A stretch of 64,000 bases of DNA from contig NZ_CP015348.1 in assembly GCF_002109325.1 (NCBI RefSeq), positions 1,522,501 to 1,586,500 on the forward strand, in the 5' to 3' direction. Position numbers and translations under genes: made by a program. Source of the stretch: Sporosarcina ureae (GTDB lineage: Bacteria; Bacillota; Bacilli; Bacillales_A; Planococcaceae). A model generated the notes under the pieces. It was given only the letters and a program-made list of their open reading frames with translations. It did no database searches and was not told the origin of the DNA. This document shows, in pieces, positions 63,380 through 64,000 of this stretch (positions are counted from its first letter, which is position 1; each line of letters starts with the position of its first letter).

Positions 63380-64000
63380 TTACTTCAGAACAAATTCTTT
63401 CAGTCGTTCACATTCACTTTGTGGCATCTCTACTGTGATAACGGTTCCTTCTTCTTCGTACGCAGTATCTTTAATTGAGGCATTTTCATTAAGATGTGCG
63501 ACGATTTCGCCACGATCATATGGAATCATTAGCTTACATGTGACATATTGACGGAATAAGTTTTGCTGAATCAATGTTAACAATTCAGTGATACCTTTAT
63601 TTTCGCCAGCAGACATCCAAATACTTTGATCTTTTATGCGTGGATAGGAGATTTCAGCCAAGTCCGATTTATTATATATATTGATGGTAGGAATACTCTT
63701 CACGCCTATATCTTCTAAGGTTTCATTGGTTACATCCATCATATGGCCATGTTCTTCATCAGAAACATCCACGACATGCAATAATAAATCTGCATTCTTA
63801 GCTTCTTCTAGCGTCGAACGGAATGCTTGGACGAGATGGTGCGGGAGTTTGGAAACGAAGCCTACCGTATCCGTCAAAATGAATTCTTTTTTGTCAGAGA
63901 GCTTGATCTTTCTAACAGCGGTTTCAAGCGTTGCGAATAACATATTCTTTTCACTAACCTCTTTGGATTCATCGACATCCGTATATTGCAATAAGCGATT
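63380..64000 (-). CDS. hflX: GTPase HflX, C-terminal part (N-terminus beyond the window)
   Basis: The reading frame runs in from base 64000 and ends at 63380, giving 206 visible residues. The switch I region NMLFATLETAVRKI, the G3 motif ILTDTVGFVSKLPHHL and the G4 motif NIYNKSDLAE are those of HflX. The P-loop and the N-terminal HflX domain lie outside. HflX binds the 50S subunit and splits or rescues stalled ribosomes under stress. A track start at 63991 is only an internal TTG. Confidence 0.95.
   Translation of the reverse strand, partial: NRLLQYTDVDESKEVSEKNMLFATLETAVRKIKLSDKKEFILTDTVGFVSKLPHHLVQAFRSTLEEAKNADLLLHVVDVSDEEHGHMMDVTNETLEDIGVKSIPTINIYNKSDLAEISYPRIKDQSIWMSAGENKGITELLTLIQQNLFRQYVTCKLMIPYDRGEIVAHLNENASIKDTAYEEEGTVITVEMPQSECERLKEFVLK

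Overview
The window looks like chromosomal DNA of a low-to-moderate GC Gram-positive of the Bacillales. Sporosarcina or a close relative in the Planococcaceae is my best guess. The reasons are the Bacillus-type gene order around sigB, strong purine-rich ribosome binding sites, many TTG/GTG starts, PpaC-type pyrophosphatase, CvfB, MntR, NsrR/Hmp and a YclNOPQ-type siderophore importer. No prophage, insertion sequence, tRNA, rRNA or CRISPR array was found. Genus is an inference from gene content only.

Layout. 1-13.5 kb (mostly minus strand): tex (cut by the left edge), then, read backwards, the general stress module rsbR-rsbS-rsbT-rsbU-rsbV-rsbW-sigB-rsbX, preceded by the toxin/antitoxin pair ndoAI-ndoA, alr, a LolA/YdcC-like lipoprotein and acpS. 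A divergent rhomboid protease and the PH-domain pair ydbS-ydbT follow. This is the acpS-ydcC-alr-ndoAI-ndoA-rsb-sigB-rsbX-tex order known from Bacillus subtilis. 13.6-20.2 kb: cshA, a small ORF, an alpha/beta hydrolase, murF, ddl and divergent rodA. 20.2-24.1 kb: a PhnA/YjdM-like zinc-ribbon protein, a 46-residue small protein, and the copper operon csoR-copZ-copA. 24.1-36.6 kb: transporters, cardiolipin synthase, a VanY-type carboxypeptidase, a second-type YidC, an AraC regulator, stress-type small proteins, CvfB and MntR. 36.6-45 kb: a double GNAT protein, a CadC-like ArsR repressor, the seven-gene Mrp Na+/H+ antiporter operon and a Usp-like protein. 45.6-64 kb: murB, YceI, FrnE-type DsbA, an FAD/Rieske oxidoreductase, ppaC, nsrR-hmp, YkvI-type permease, Mpg, an ABC exporter, a uracil-DNA glycosylase-like protein, a NiaP-like transporter, the Fur-boxed siderophore importer, a lipoprotein and the C-terminal part of hflX.

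How the genes connect. Three sites match the SigB promoter consensus (GTTTAA-N13-GGGTAT class): inside the sigB operon ahead of rsbV, ahead of a YtxH-like protein, and ahead of a 51-residue Lmo0937-type membrane protein. The window therefore contains both the stress switch and two probable targets. Other local circuits can be read directly: two near-perfect Fur boxes ahead of the siderophore operon, a dyad in the cadC-like promoter, C-tract sequence in the csoR promoter, and an Fnr-type box plus two AT-rich dyads between divergent nsrR and hmp.

Less ordinary material lies between genes. A 375-bp dispersed repeat occurs twice in opposite orientation, 20.9 kb apart, with a third fragment beside one copy. 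A second hairpin repeat family keeps company with it. A compact GC-rich segment with its own promoter-like and terminator-like signals sits on the mrpA strand and may be a leader or small RNA. Upstream of the NiaP-like gene are a G-quadruplex motif and an array of seven short motifs spaced 20-22 bp apart.
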